A stretch of DNA of 64,000 nt from Helicobacter_F equorum (lineage in GTDB: Bacteria; Campylobacterota; Campylobacteria; Campylobacterales; Helicobacteraceae): assembly GCF_042649585.1 (NCBI RefSeq), contig NZ_JBHRZM010000005.1, positions 124,001 through 188,000 on the forward strand, in the 5' to 3' direction. Positions 34,445 through 43,426 of this stretch are shown here, one piece after another. Made by a program: the position numbers and the translations under genes. Under the pieces are notes generated by a model. It was not told where the DNA came from. It did no database searches and was given only the letters and a program-made list of their open reading frames with translations. Positions within the stretch are counted from its first letter, which is position 1. Each line of letters opens with the position of its first letter.

Positions 34445-35710
34445 ATGCAAATAATATATGTCTGTGCCGGATTGTTGCTAGTGTGTGTTATTATCCTTTT
34501 TGCCATACTTATGCGAAGTAAATTCCAAAACACTACATTGCGTAAGGACTTGCAGACATTGCTTACACATAATGAAACACTCACACATAATGAACAGATA
34601 CTACAAACCCAAATTCGAGAATCTAGCGAACAATACACAAAACTATTACAAGAAAATGCTAGGTTACAGGCGTATATGGATTCTAATGCGACGCTTTTAC
34701 AAACCCTTGAGCAAACATATGCCCAAAACCTTGCTACGCTTAAGAAGGAATTTGCTCAATCATTGCAGATTCAATCTCAAAGTATGCTCCAACAAAACAA
34801 ACTCTATCTTATGGAAGATTCTAAAAAGATTTTAGAATCTGTGTTTGCTCCTGTGCGTGAGAACATGCGTGAATATAAAGAACACTTGATAGCTAATGAA
34901 ACCAAGTTAGAAACTAATATCAAAAATATGTTTGCATATACTCAAGATATAGGACAAAATGCAGATAAACTTGCACAGATTCTAAAGGGTGATAAGAAAA
35001 TCCGTGGCAACTTTGCCGAGATTCAGCTAAAAAATGTTTTGGAGCATAGCGGATTAATTGAGGGAGAGCAATACAAACTTCAAGAGCATTTTAGTCTTGA
35101 AGGCAGTGGGTATCGTCCGGATGCAGTGGTGTATTTGGATAAGCAAAAAAGCATTATTATAGATTCTAAGTTTCCGCTACCAAATGACTTTAGCTTTCAA
35201 TCTGTTGATATGAGTGTGTGCCAAGAAATTGCACGCAATCTCAAAAATCGTATTGATGAATTAGCCAAAAAGCCTTACGCAAATTTTCAATCCCATACAT
35301 ATGAATTTGTGTTGTTATTTATTCCTTATCAAAATATCCTTGATCTTGCACTAAGTGTGGATAATGGAATCTATCAATACGCATATACAAAAAAGGTGTA
35401 TCTTACGACGCCTCATACGCTTTTTATGGCGTTAAAAACCATTGAAGTAAGTTGGGTACATATCCAAAGCGATGAAAAAGTGCGGAGCGCTTTTGAAGAG
35501 ATAGGCAAGTTTTATGATAAATTTGTAGGAGTTACAGAGGATTTTATGAATCTAAAAAAACTCATTGAGCGTTTAGGAAAGCAAAGTGATGAGATAGATT
35601 CTAAGCTTATAAGTGGCAGAGGCAGTCTCGCCTCAAGGTTTGAATCCCTAAAAAAACTTGGCGCCAAAACAACAAAAGCCTTGCCTACAAAGGATTTTTC
35701 GGATATATGA
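34445..35710 (+). CDS. rmuC: DNA recombination protein RmuC
   Basis: RmuC limits inversions and rearrangements at short inverted repeats and is predicted to be a nuclease. The 421 residues have an N-terminal membrane anchor (about 3-22), a coiled coil (about 30-125) and the RmuC domain with GDKKIRGNFAEIQLKNVLEHSG, RPDAVVYL, IIDSKFPLPNDF (catalytic D and K) and FIPYQNILDLAL. AAAGGACA precedes the ATG. Inside the gene, at 34816-34840, is a perfect inverted pair of the AGATTCT word. Confidence 0.92.
   Translation: MQIIYVCAGLLLVCVIILFAILMRSKFQNTTLRKDLQTLLTHNETLTHNEQILQTQIRESSEQYTKLLQENARLQAYMDSNATLLQTLEQTYAQNLATLKKEFAQSLQIQSQSMLQQNKLYLMEDSKKILESVFAPVRENMREYKEHLIANETKLETNIKNMFAYTQDIGQNADKLAQILKGDKKIRGNFAEIQLKNVLEHSGLIEGEQYKLQEHFSLEGSGYRPDAVVYLDKQKSIIIDSKFPLPNDFSFQSVDMSVCQEIARNLKNRIDELAKKPYANFQSHTYEFVLLFIPYQNILDLALSVDNGIYQYAYTKKVYLTTPHTLFMALKTIEVSWVHIQSDEKVRSAFEEIGKFYDKFVGVTEDFMNLKKLIERLGKQSDEIDSKLISGRGSLASRFESLKKLGAKTTKALPTKDFSDI
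34816..34840. repeat. inverted pair of the AGATTCT word inside rmuC
   Basis: Arms AGATTCTAAAA and TTTTAGAATCT are separated by only AGA, making an 11-bp perfect stem in coding sequence (EDSKKILES). Most copies of the word in the window are single. Confidence 0.8.
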
Positions 35711-35751
35711 TGGTGGTTATGTGTATATATTTCTAATATGTTATAATCAAT

Positions 35752-35757
35752 CCTAAA
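35752..35757 (+). promoter_or_regulatory. -10 box for the 35.8-38.8 kb operon
   Basis: TATAAT 24 bp before the ATG at 35782. Confidence 0.45.
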
Positions 35758-35781
35758 ACACTAAATACCACAAAGGTTGCT

Positions 35782-37002
35782 ATGCAAACTCTACGCACAA
35801 CATTTCTCTTTGTTATTCTTCTTGTCGCACACATTGCGAGTTTGCTATTTAATATTAATGAGATGAGTATTCATCACACAGAAGCCTTTGGATTTTTTTA
35901 TGATAGAGGGTGGCTGTTTTCTCTCGTGAGATTTTCTTATGAGTATTTTGGGCATAATGATTTTGCACTGCGCGCACCATTTTTAATCTTGCATACATGT
36001 AATGTTTGTCTGCTTTATGCAATTTCTCGAATCTATCTCAAAAAACCTGTTGATGTGCTGTTATGTGTTTTTACCTTTATGATATTGCCGGGGGTGGTTT
36101 TTAGCTCTGTGCTTATTTCTAAGGCTACTATTATTATGAGTATCGCGCTTGTTTGTGTGTATTGGCAACTTAGATTCAAACGCAATGCATATATTCTTCC
36201 AACCATAGGTGTATTTTTAGATGCTGGATGTAGCGTGTTGTTTTTGGGAATGTTTTTTTATGCGTTACGCCAAAGACACACATATTATATGATATTTGCG
36301 CTTGCGTGCTTTGCGATTAATATGAATCTCTTTGGTATTGATGTGAGTGGGCATCCACAGAGTTATTTTTTGGATACATTGGGTGGGCTTATCTTTTTGT
36401 TTTCGCCATTATTACTTGTGTATTATATATATTCACTCATTTATTCTATCAAACGTTATGATGATTTTATGAGCTATGTGAGTTTGAGTGCAATTGTGTT
36501 TGTGCTTATACTTTCTTTGCGACAAAAAGTGGATATAGCTACTCTTATTCCTATGAGTGTTGTAGCTTTGCCAGTACTTATAAAACGATTTGTAAGCGAT
36601 ATACGAGTGCGTTTGCCACAATTTCGCAAACCATATGTCGTGCGATTGGTTGGTATCATCGTTCTTGCATGTTTGCAAACAGGTGTGTTATATGCTAACA
36701 AGCTTGTATATTTCCTTGATGTAAAAACACATTTTGCAAAATCATATTATTATGGCAAGGATTTGGCACATAAGCTACATTCTATGGGAATTCATGCAAT
36801 TACAACTCCAGACAAACGCCTAGAATTACAATTGCGTTTTTATGGTATCAGCAATGATTCGCCCAAACTCCTGCAACACACAACAGATTCTAAGCATTAT
36901 GATATAGCCATAGAGTATTTAGGTAAGGCAGTGGCATATTATCAAATCCTTCCGCAAACACCATCGCATAAACCTAACACCACACATAGCATTAGGCGCT
37001 AA
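35782..37002 (+). CDS. multi-spanning membrane protein, GT39/ArnT-like
   Basis: The 406 residues contain about nine hydrophobic segments over residues 1-315 and a soluble C-terminal part (about 320-406). The N-terminal loop pattern, an acidic residue in a TEAFGFFYDRG stretch followed by YFGHNDFALRAPF and LLYAISRIYLKKP, resembles the GT-C fold of polyprenyl-phosphate glycosyltransferases. The typical long periplasmic domain is absent, so the call is tentative. It is the first of three tightly spaced genes with a pseudopilin (1-bp gap) and a glycosyltransferase. Confidence 0.5.
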   Translation: MQTLRTTFLFVILLVAHIASLLFNINEMSIHHTEAFGFFYDRGWLFSLVRFSYEYFGHNDFALRAPFLILHTCNVCLLYAISRIYLKKPVDVLLCVFTFMILPGVVFSSVLISKATIIMSIALVCVYWQLRFKRNAYILPTIGVFLDAGCSVLFLGMFFYALRQRHTYYMIFALACFAINMNLFGIDVSGHPQSYFLDTLGGLIFLFSPLLLVYYIYSLIYSIKRYDDFMSYVSLSAIVFVLILSLRQKVDIATLIPMSVVALPVLIKRFVSDIRVRLPQFRKPYVVRLVGIIVLACLQTGVLYANKLVYFLDVKTHFAKSYYYGKDLAHKLHSMGIHAITTPDKRLELQLRFYGISNDSPKLLQHTTDSKHYDIAIEYLGKAVAYYQILPQTPSHKPNTTHSIRR

Positions 37003-37003
37003 T

Positions 37004-37690
37004 ATGAATCTCATCGAGCTTTTGCTTGTTTTTGCACTTGTGGCCATTGTGTTTGTCTTTAGTCTCTCAAGTCAGAATCAAAGCCTATTTGTTGCACAAC
37101 ACACACTCTTATACGAACTTCAAAATGCCCAGATTCTAGCACTCACAGATCAAAGGCATTTTACCCATAGCGCGCAAGTAGATACGCTACACACACTCTA
37201 TCCTTCGGTGAATCCAAAGAAGCTTATGGCATATTCTAAAAATGCCTTATGGCAGGTGCAATTTCATATAGGAAAAATATATGCGACCTCAAGCTTTTCG
37301 CTCTATATTGATACGCCACGAGATTCACTAAGCACAGATTTTGATTCTCGTCCTATGGCAGGGGATATTATTGCTATGGATAGCACACGCCGATGTATAA
37401 GTGGCTATAACAACACAAATACATCTTTTGATTGTAAAAATAATCTTTCTATCAATGCGCGTTTGGGTGAGAATCTAGGAATAGAACATATGGAGATTTT
37501 TTCTCCTAGCATGTGTGGAGAGCGTGAGAGTGGGCGTGTGTATTTTGATTTTTTAGGATTTGTGTATTGTGCCAAAACACCATTAGCATTTATAAGTCCT
37601 TATGAAGTGCGACTTAGTAAAAACACAAAACAAAAGTCTGTGTGTATTTTGCCACAAGGCAAGATTATAGGTGCAAACAATGGTTGCTAA
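37004..37690 (+). CDS. type II secretion/type IV pilin-like pseudopilin
   Basis: This 228-residue protein starts MNLIELLLVFALVAIVFVF. That is a class III prepilin signal almost without leader, with the conserved Glu at position 5 of the mature-like sequence, then a hydrophobic helix and a polar globular domain with four or more Cys (CISGY, FDCK, MCGE, YCAK). Prepilin-like proteins with GspH-type size serve in type II secretion or transformation; Campylobacter uses such genes (cts) for DNA uptake. It overlaps the next gene by 11 bp. The prepilin peptidase is not in the window. Confidence 0.68.
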   Translation: MNLIELLLVFALVAIVFVFSLSSQNQSLFVAQHTLLYELQNAQILALTDQRHFTHSAQVDTLHTLYPSVNPKKLMAYSKNALWQVQFHIGKIYATSSFSLYIDTPRDSLSTDFDSRPMAGDIIAMDSTRRCISGYNNTNTSFDCKNNLSINARLGENLGIEHMEIFSPSMCGERESGRVYFDFLGFVYCAKTPLAFISPYEVRLSKNTKQKSVCILPQGKIIGANNGC

Positions 37691-38825
37691 TGTTACGATT
37701 TTGTGCGATTTTGATGTGAGTAAGAGACCACGCCCAGCACGACTTATTGAGATGCTAAAACATACCTATAAGCTTAGTGTTATTGCCAAAGAATGCACGC
37801 CTATTGATAAGGTGCATACCCTTAGTTTTCCTGCAATGCCAACCGCCAAAGATCGCACACCAGAACAAAACCAAGCCCTTAGAGAGTATTGTCAAAATGG
37901 TGCCTTTGAAAAGCTTATTTTTACCGCTAATCGTTTGTGCATTAGAGAGTATCTTGCTGCTTTGCCACCACAGCAACTTTTGATTATAGAAGATATAACG
38001 CTTTTACCTTTTGCACTTGAATATAGGCTTATTCACCCGCAAGCAAAGATTCTTATAGACTTACGAGAGTATTATCCGTTAGAGTATGAGAATAGCAAAG
38101 AGTGGTTAGAGAGCTTTGGCTTATTTTTTTATCATTTGTGCGCAGTGTATTTACCACAAGTAGATAGAGCATTATGCGTAAGTGATGGCATAGCGCGTGG
38201 GTATTATGAAAATTTTGGGATACAATCTGATGTATTTTTGTCGCTACCACCATTATATGATCTCTTTCCTACACCGCTTAGCACACCTATAGAGATTCTC
38301 TATCATGGTTTTGTAAGCCCTGATAGAAGTAGCCAGAATCTTATCGAGTTGGCACACAAACTTCCAAGTGAGTATATATTGTATGCAATGGCGTTAAGCA
38401 ATCAGCCCAAGTTTTTAGAATCTCTACGCACAAAAGCACCTAACAATCTCATATTTTTACCCCCAGTGCCACTTGAGCAAATCGTGCCATTTTCTCATAG
38501 ATTTGATATAGGACTTATTCCATTTTTACCCACGACTTTTAATCTCATGCATTGTTTGCCAAATAAATTTTTTGAATACATACAGGCGCGACTTTGTATC
38601 GTTTCAACTCCACTTAGCGAGATTGAGCAATTTATGGCTAAAGAGTCTTGTGGCGTTTGTTCAAAAGATTATAGTGTAGATTCGTTGGTAGAGACAATCT
38701 CAACGCTTAGGCGTGATGAGATTGTAGCATACAAAGCAAAAGCCCATACTCTTGCATACACATACAATACACAACACAACAAAGATAAAATTTTATATAT
38801 TGTCGCAGATATGTTAGGAGTGTAG
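37680..38825 (+). CDS. GT-B-fold glycosyltransferase (GT4-like)
   Basis: This predicted cytoplasmic glycosyltransferase has 381 residues. The N-terminal half ends in the YLPQVDRALCVSDGIA region typical of GT4 enzymes (about 160-175). The C-terminal half has ILYHGFVSPDRSSQNLIELA (donor-binding domain start, about 205-224), DIGLIPFLPTTFNLMHCLPNKFFEYI (E-x7-E-like region, about 275-300) and CIVSTPLSEIEQF. ATG 37680 lies 11 bp inside the pseudopilin gene; a GTG at 37671 is possible. Donor and acceptor are unknown. It converges with mobA, with overlapping 3' ends. Confidence 0.72.
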   Translation: MVANVTILCDFDVSKRPRPARLIEMLKHTYKLSVIAKECTPIDKVHTLSFPAMPTAKDRTPEQNQALREYCQNGAFEKLIFTANRLCIREYLAALPPQQLLIIEDITLLPFALEYRLIHPQAKILIDLREYYPLEYENSKEWLESFGLFFYHLCAVYLPQVDRALCVSDGIARGYYENFGIQSDVFLSLPPLYDLFPTPLSTPIEILYHGFVSPDRSSQNLIELAHKLPSEYILYAMALSNQPKFLESLRTKAPNNLIFLPPVPLEQIVPFSHRFDIGLIPFLPTTFNLMHCLPNKFFEYIQARLCIVSTPLSEIEQFMAKESCGVCSKDYSVDSLVETISTLRRDEIVAYKAKAHTLAYTYNTQHNKDKILYIVADMLGV

Positions 38826-39443
38826 CTGTGCGAGTGCTAATTGATAATCTTGTGGGGTATTAAGATTATAAGATAGCAAGGTATCATACACATTGTATGT
38901 GAGAAAATCTAGGCTTTTTACGAGTCCACCCACACGAAAATTTTGTGTTTGTATGGCATAGTTAAGTGAATCTAGTGTGTTTTTGTGCCATACAGAAAGC
39001 AAAAAATGCTCACACATTATGGTGTTTGTTTCATCAACTTGCACGATATAGCCTCCATTTGCCCCAAGGCTTTGCACTTGTTTGACTAGATTCTGCAAGG
39101 TTTTGGGTTTGAGAAATGGTGTATCCACACTCACAAAAGCAATATAATCACCTGTGAGGTTTTGTAGCGCACATGCAATGCCATAAAGCGGTGAAAAAGC
39201 CATATCCTTTGTTGTGTTTATGTGCGTGTTATGGTTGTGTTGAGTGCTAGATTCTATAATCATTGGGAGTTTAAGCCGTGGTTTGGGGGTTTTGCAACAC
39301 AATAATGTATGCGGGAATATATTGCTGTAAGTATCATACATAAAATGTGCTAAGTCCTTGTTACCAAAAGGTAGCAATGCTTTATCACATCCCATACGAC
39401 TACTTTTGCCACCACATAGCACCACACACGCTATTTCACACAT
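38814..39443 (-). CDS. mobA: molybdenum cofactor guanylyltransferase
   Basis: This enzyme attaches GMP to molybdopterin to give the MGD cofactor used by formate dehydrogenase, nitrate reductase and similar enzymes. The 209 residues start with the nucleotide-binding motif VVLCGGKSSRMGCDKALLPF (about 7-26), followed by the YIAFVSVDTPFLKP segment holding the Mg-binding Asp (about 105-118). It is divergent from moaA, 78 bp apart, so two molybdopterin genes share a control region. Its 3' end overlaps that of the glycosyltransferase gene by 12 bp. Confidence 0.92.
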   Translation of the reverse strand: MCEIACVVLCGGKSSRMGCDKALLPFGNKDLAHFMYDTYSNIFPHTLLCCKTPKPRLKLPMIIESSTQHNHNTHINTTKDMAFSPLYGIACALQNLTGDYIAFVSVDTPFLKPKTLQNLVKQVQSLGANGGYIVQVDETNTIMCEHFLLSVWHKNTLDSLNYAIQTQNFRVGGLVKSLDFLTYNVYDTLLSYNLNTPQDYQLALAQLHS

Positions 39444-39480
39444 ATATCCTCTTTTTGTAGATTAAACTTTGAATTATATT

Positions 39481-39494
39481 TATAATTGTATAAT
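39481..39494 (+). promoter_or_regulatory. tandem -10-like boxes for moaA
   Basis: Two TATAAT hexamers, at 39481 and 39489, lie 28-41 bp before the moaA ATG in the divergent mobA-moaA spacer. Confidence 0.45.
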
Positions 39495-39521
39495 TTTTGA
39501 ACCCCTAGATAAAGAGAATTT

Positions 39522-40499
39522 ATGCTAATTGATACCTTTAATCGCAAGATTGACTATTTACGCGTGTCTTTGACCAAACAATGCAATTTTCGCTGTCAAT
39601 ATTGTATGCCTGATACACCTGATGATTTTTTTGATGCTACAGCTCTTGAGCTTCCAAAACTTTTAGAATTTATCAAAGTTGCTATTGATAATGGAGTTAC
39701 AAAAATTCGCGTTACAGGCGGAGAACCTCTTTTGCAATCTGATATTGCAGAATTTATAAGCGGTATTTATGCGTATAAAAATGATATAGAAATCGCACTT
39801 ACAACAAATGGCTTTTTGCTTGAAAAATTTGCCCAAAGCCTCAAAAATGCAGGATTAAAGCGTATTAATATTTCTTTGGATTCGCTCAAGCCAGAGCGGA
39901 TACGAGTAATTTCTAAGCGTGATGCGCTTCCACAGATTTTGCGTGGGATAGAATCTGCCCAAAATGTCGGATTTGACATAAAACTTAATATGGTAGCACT
40001 CGCATTCACACGCGATGAAATTTGTGATATGCTAGAATTTGGGCGTGAGCGTGGCATTTTGGTGCGTTTTATTGAATTTATGGAAAACACCTACGCAAAT
40101 TCTGATCTTATCTCGCTAAGTTCTGCGGAGATTTTAGATACAATCTCCTCACGATACAAAGTTACCTCATTGTTTAAAGAGCACTTCGGACCTGCTAAGC
40201 TCTTTAGTATCAATGCACCGGCCAAAAATGGTAGATCTTATACCTTTGGGATCATTGCACCACACGAAGATGATTTTTGTGCAAGTTGCAATAGAATCCG
40301 TCTCACAAGCGAAGGTGTGTTATGTCCGTGTTTGTTTTATCAAGATTCTGTAAATGCGCGTGAAGCAATACTTTTGGGAGATAAAGAGGCGATGGATACG
40401 CTTTTGAAACAAGCTGTATCTAACAAACCAGAAAAAAATCAATGGAGTGAAAAGGAAGTTCAAATTTCTGAGCGTGCGTTTTATCACACAGGTGGCTAG
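39522..40499 (+). CDS. moaA: GTP 3',8-cyclase
   Basis: This radical-SAM enzyme catalyses the first step of molybdopterin synthesis. The 325 residues have the N-terminal cluster motif LTKQCNFRCQYCMPD (about 18-32), GGEPLLQSDI (about 67-76) and the C-terminal cluster CASCNRIRLTSEGVLCPC (about 256-273). It ends FYHTGG, and the terminal GG is required for activity in the family. It is divergent from mobA. Confidence 0.96.
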   Translation: MLIDTFNRKIDYLRVSLTKQCNFRCQYCMPDTPDDFFDATALELPKLLEFIKVAIDNGVTKIRVTGGEPLLQSDIAEFISGIYAYKNDIEIALTTNGFLLEKFAQSLKNAGLKRINISLDSLKPERIRVISKRDALPQILRGIESAQNVGFDIKLNMVALAFTRDEICDMLEFGRERGILVRFIEFMENTYANSDLISLSSAEILDTISSRYKVTSLFKEHFGPAKLFSINAPAKNGRSYTFGIIAPHEDDFCASCNRIRLTSEGVLCPCLFYQDSVNAREAILLGDKEAMDTLLKQAVSNKPEKNQWSEKEVQISERAFYHTGG

Positions 40500-40521
40500 C
40501 CTACCAGCTTAGGCTACCACC
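40491..40521. terminator. bidirectional terminator between moaA and 40.5 kb outer-membrane gene
   Basis: Arms GGTGGCTAGCCTA and TAGGCTACCACC pair with one bulged base around CCAGCT. The stem overlaps the last codons of both convergent genes. Confidence 0.55.
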
Positions 40522-42156
40522 CACTCGTAGGCTAAGGTATTGTGGTATTGGATAGTTTTGGATCTTAGTAAATTTCGTGCTTGATTGCAAGGCAATATCG
40601 ATAATCCCCAGCACATTAACCCCGCCTGTAAGGATTAGTCCGTTATCTTGACGTAAATCTTTCATCGCACCAAGGCGTAGATCAAAGCCTTTCCATATAA
40701 ATCCAGCACCACCGCCTATCATTTGGCTTTTTTGATCTTTGGTGCTAAAGGCAATAATGTCATTTTGTGTGAGATCTACATCAAAGGCAAGGTTAAACCC
40801 AGATTGTGTGTAGTATGCTATCCCAGCACGCGCTTGCGGTTTAATCGTGATATTTTGTAGAGTGGAGTTAAATGTCGGAGAGTTGAGATTTTTACCCACA
40901 AGCCCTAAGGTAAGATAGCGGAATTTTGGCAAATCAATCTCATATACCGCTCCCACATCTACCCCTATAGCTTTATCGATGGTGGTATTTTTGAAATCTT
41001 GCACGATTTTACTCATTTCTGCACCAAAGTCTGTTTTAGTTGTGATGGGTACTTTGTTTTGCATACTAGTGCTATTCATAAGTTTCCCAGCAATCCCAAT
41101 GTTTAGATTCCCATTTTTGAGATAAAATGTGCGTGCATAGCCCACAGGTATCTCACTAAGCACAAAAGAAGTCATATAGATACTATGACCATTTTGTGCG
41201 TCCTGCAAGGAGGCGATGAGGGAGTGCTGCTTATAAGTATTTTCATTTGAAAGTCCATATGTGTAGCCATCATCGGTGATTGTTAGTTCATAATACTGCC
41301 CACCTGCTTCAATGATAAGGCGCAATTTATCGGGGTTGGCATTGAGTGAAATATTGGAATACAGCGACCCAAAAAGACCTACTGCAAAAGTGCCAATCAT
41401 ATCATTAAGTGGTCGAGAGCCTAACTGAAGGACAATGCCGTTTTGACTAGTGAGATTCATATGATTGTCTTGCAAGGCATTTTGCACCATAGCAATATCA
41501 CTCATAGACTTATCTAAGCCTTTATCCGAACCTTTGCTAATGGTGATAGACGAGATTGCATTTGCGAGATTGACAGTGTTAGTGCCAGTGCCATTGTCAA
41601 ATTTGAGATTGTTAAAATCTATGCCACTAGCAACACCTGTGATAAGATCTTTTTGGATACCTGTAAGATCATTACTATTTTTGACATTTTCTTTGATCTT
41701 GTCAATAAGATCGTTATGATTGCCATTTGAGGTTTTGAGATAAGATTCTAGCTTTTGTTGTGTGCTTTGGCTACCACTACTACCACTCGAATTTAACACA
41801 GAATCTAATGCGTTATCTACCGCCTTTGCTACGCCATCTACCGCCCCACTCCCACCAGTTCCACCACTCCCACCAAAACTAGAGGCAAGGTTTTGGGCAG
41901 TTCGTTGCATATTTGCGATGTCGATAGTAGCAAGTTGCGCGATATTTTTTTCTTGTATGCTAACACCAACGCTATAGCCAAATTTTACTTTTGGCGAGGC
42001 GGAGAGTAGGGCGGGATTATAATACAATCCAAATGCCGAGTTTTTGAGAGCTACCCCAGCTCCACCCATACTCGCCGAGACATTTCCCATAGTCCCAAAC
42101 TCCAATGCATGCATACTAGCAACACATGTAGCCAAAACATATAGAATTTTTTTCAT
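40501..42156 (-). CDS. TraF_2-like outer membrane beta-barrel protein, long form
   Basis: The 551 residues have a signal peptide (1-17) and the N-terminal FadL/TraF_2-type motif MGGAGVALKNSAFGLYYNPALL (about 30-50). A Ser/Gly/Asn-rich, low-complexity insert follows (about 85-200), then beta-strand-rich sequence ending in aromatic SW. It is a clear paralogue of the next gene, sharing MGxxGVAxKNS, the VGKNLNxPTF segment and AxKDLRQDNGxIL near the C-terminus. The family name comes from a plasmid protein, but chromosomal members look like outer-membrane porin or transport barrels. Function is unknown. Confidence 0.68.
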   Translation of the reverse strand: MKKILYVLATCVASMHALEFGTMGNVSASMGGAGVALKNSAFGLYYNPALLSASPKVKFGYSVGVSIQEKNIAQLATIDIANMQRTAQNLASSFGGSGGTGGSGAVDGVAKAVDNALDSVLNSSGSSGSQSTQQKLESYLKTSNGNHNDLIDKIKENVKNSNDLTGIQKDLITGVASGIDFNNLKFDNGTGTNTVNLANAISSITISKGSDKGLDKSMSDIAMVQNALQDNHMNLTSQNGIVLQLGSRPLNDMIGTFAVGLFGSLYSNISLNANPDKLRLIIEAGGQYYELTITDDGYTYGLSNENTYKQHSLIASLQDAQNGHSIYMTSFVLSEIPVGYARTFYLKNGNLNIGIAGKLMNSTSMQNKVPITTKTDFGAEMSKIVQDFKNTTIDKAIGVDVGAVYEIDLPKFRYLTLGLVGKNLNSPTFNSTLQNITIKPQARAGIAYYTQSGFNLAFDVDLTQNDIIAFSTKDQKSQMIGGGAGFIWKGFDLRLGAMKDLRQDNGLILTGGVNVLGIIDIALQSSTKFTKIQNYPIPQYLSLRVGGSLSW

Positions 42157-42191
42157 ACAATTTCCCTAGACTATATCTTTGTGCCTATCGC

Positions 42192-43334
42192 CTAAAAGAC
42201 AAACCCACCACCAATTTGTAATGCTACATATTGAGGAATGGTGCTACCATTAAATTCCCCTTTTTGCGTAGAAAATGCAATCGCTGCATCTATGAAACCA
42301 AAACCAACTCCAGCAGAGAGAATAGCACCATTATCTTGACGTAAATCTTTGGCTACCCCAGCGCGTATATCAAAAAATGCAAAATCCACATCAACCCCTA
42401 CACCCATTTTTTGTGATTGGAGTTTGGAGTTTGTGAGATTCCATACATCATTGTTTGTCAGATCCGCATCAGCAGCGATTGTTACATGTTTGCCAAGCTC
42501 ATAGCCTATACCAAGTCTTGCTTGCGGACGCACTTTGATTTGTGAATCGCCAAAAGAAAATGTAGGTGTGTTGAGGTTTTTCCCCACAAGTCCTATGGTG
42601 AAATTTTCTCTAGGGGCATAGGTTACACCTACATCCACACCAAAAGAAGAATCTTTGTTGTCTGCTGCTTTCAAAATATCTTTGAGAACGGTGTCTTGAA
42701 GGTCGCTTTTTTTGAAGTTTTGGTCAAATTTGGTGCTACGACTTCCAAAGGAAGCATTCATAAATTTGACTGCTATCCCTGCACTAATATCTCCTATAGG
42801 TGTTTGGAAGTTATATGCATAGCCTATAGGGATTTCTGTGATACCGATATTTTTGACATCAAATGTTAGGTTTGCATTACTTAAGTTACTTTGGTTTGTT
42901 GGTAGGTAGCCACCAAACGATGCAAATGCATAGGCAGTCTCTGTATATCCGATAGCAAAATTTCCAAATGTGGTTTCTGGAAGTTGAAGCGCCAATGCAG
43001 CCTGGAATTTTCCACTGACACTATTGCCTTTTAGTAACTCATTAAAGCCATTGATATCTGAAATAGAGCTAAGGTTGTAATTTAAAAGTTCAAACATATT
43101 TTTGTGGCTAATAGCCACACCAATGCTATAGCCTAATTTTGTGCCTGGTTTTGCTCCTAAGAGTGCGGGGTTAAAAAATAATCCATAAGGGCTATTTTTG
43201 ACAGCAACGCCTACGCCACCCATACCAAGAGCTTTGTGCCCCACTTCGTTAAATTCCATAGCACTAAGCGTGCTTACGCCTGATAATCCCAAAATTATCG
43301 CACTTATTATTGAACCAAAAGATCGTGATTTCAT
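42192..43334 (-). CDS. TraF_2-like outer membrane beta-barrel protein, short form
   Basis: The 380 residues have a signal peptide (about 1-25, ending LSA) followed by MGGVGVAVKNSPYGLFFNPALLG, then strand-rich sequence with VGKNLNTPTF and VAKDLRQDNGAIL, ending in Phe. ATG 43334 was chosen for AAGGA about 7 bp upstream. It lacks the low-complexity insert of its neighbour, which lies 35 bp downstream. Co-expression is likely. Confidence 0.68.
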   Translation of the reverse strand: MKSRSFGSIISAIILGLSGVSTLSAMEFNEVGHKALGMGGVGVAVKNSPYGLFFNPALLGAKPGTKLGYSIGVAISHKNMFELLNYNLSSISDINGFNELLKGNSVSGKFQAALALQLPETTFGNFAIGYTETAYAFASFGGYLPTNQSNLSNANLTFDVKNIGITEIPIGYAYNFQTPIGDISAGIAVKFMNASFGSRSTKFDQNFKKSDLQDTVLKDILKAADNKDSSFGVDVGVTYAPRENFTIGLVGKNLNTPTFSFGDSQIKVRPQARLGIGYELGKHVTIAADADLTNNDVWNLTNSKLQSQKMGVGVDVDFAFFDIRAGVAKDLRQDNGAILSAGVGFGFIDAAIAFSTQKGEFNGSTIPQYVALQIGGGFVF

Positions 43335-43426
43335 ATCTACATCCTTCATAAATTAATATTGACTAAAACTTTATGGTAACACAAAACCATAAATCGACAA
43401 TTTACACAGCATTTCGCACTATGGTT

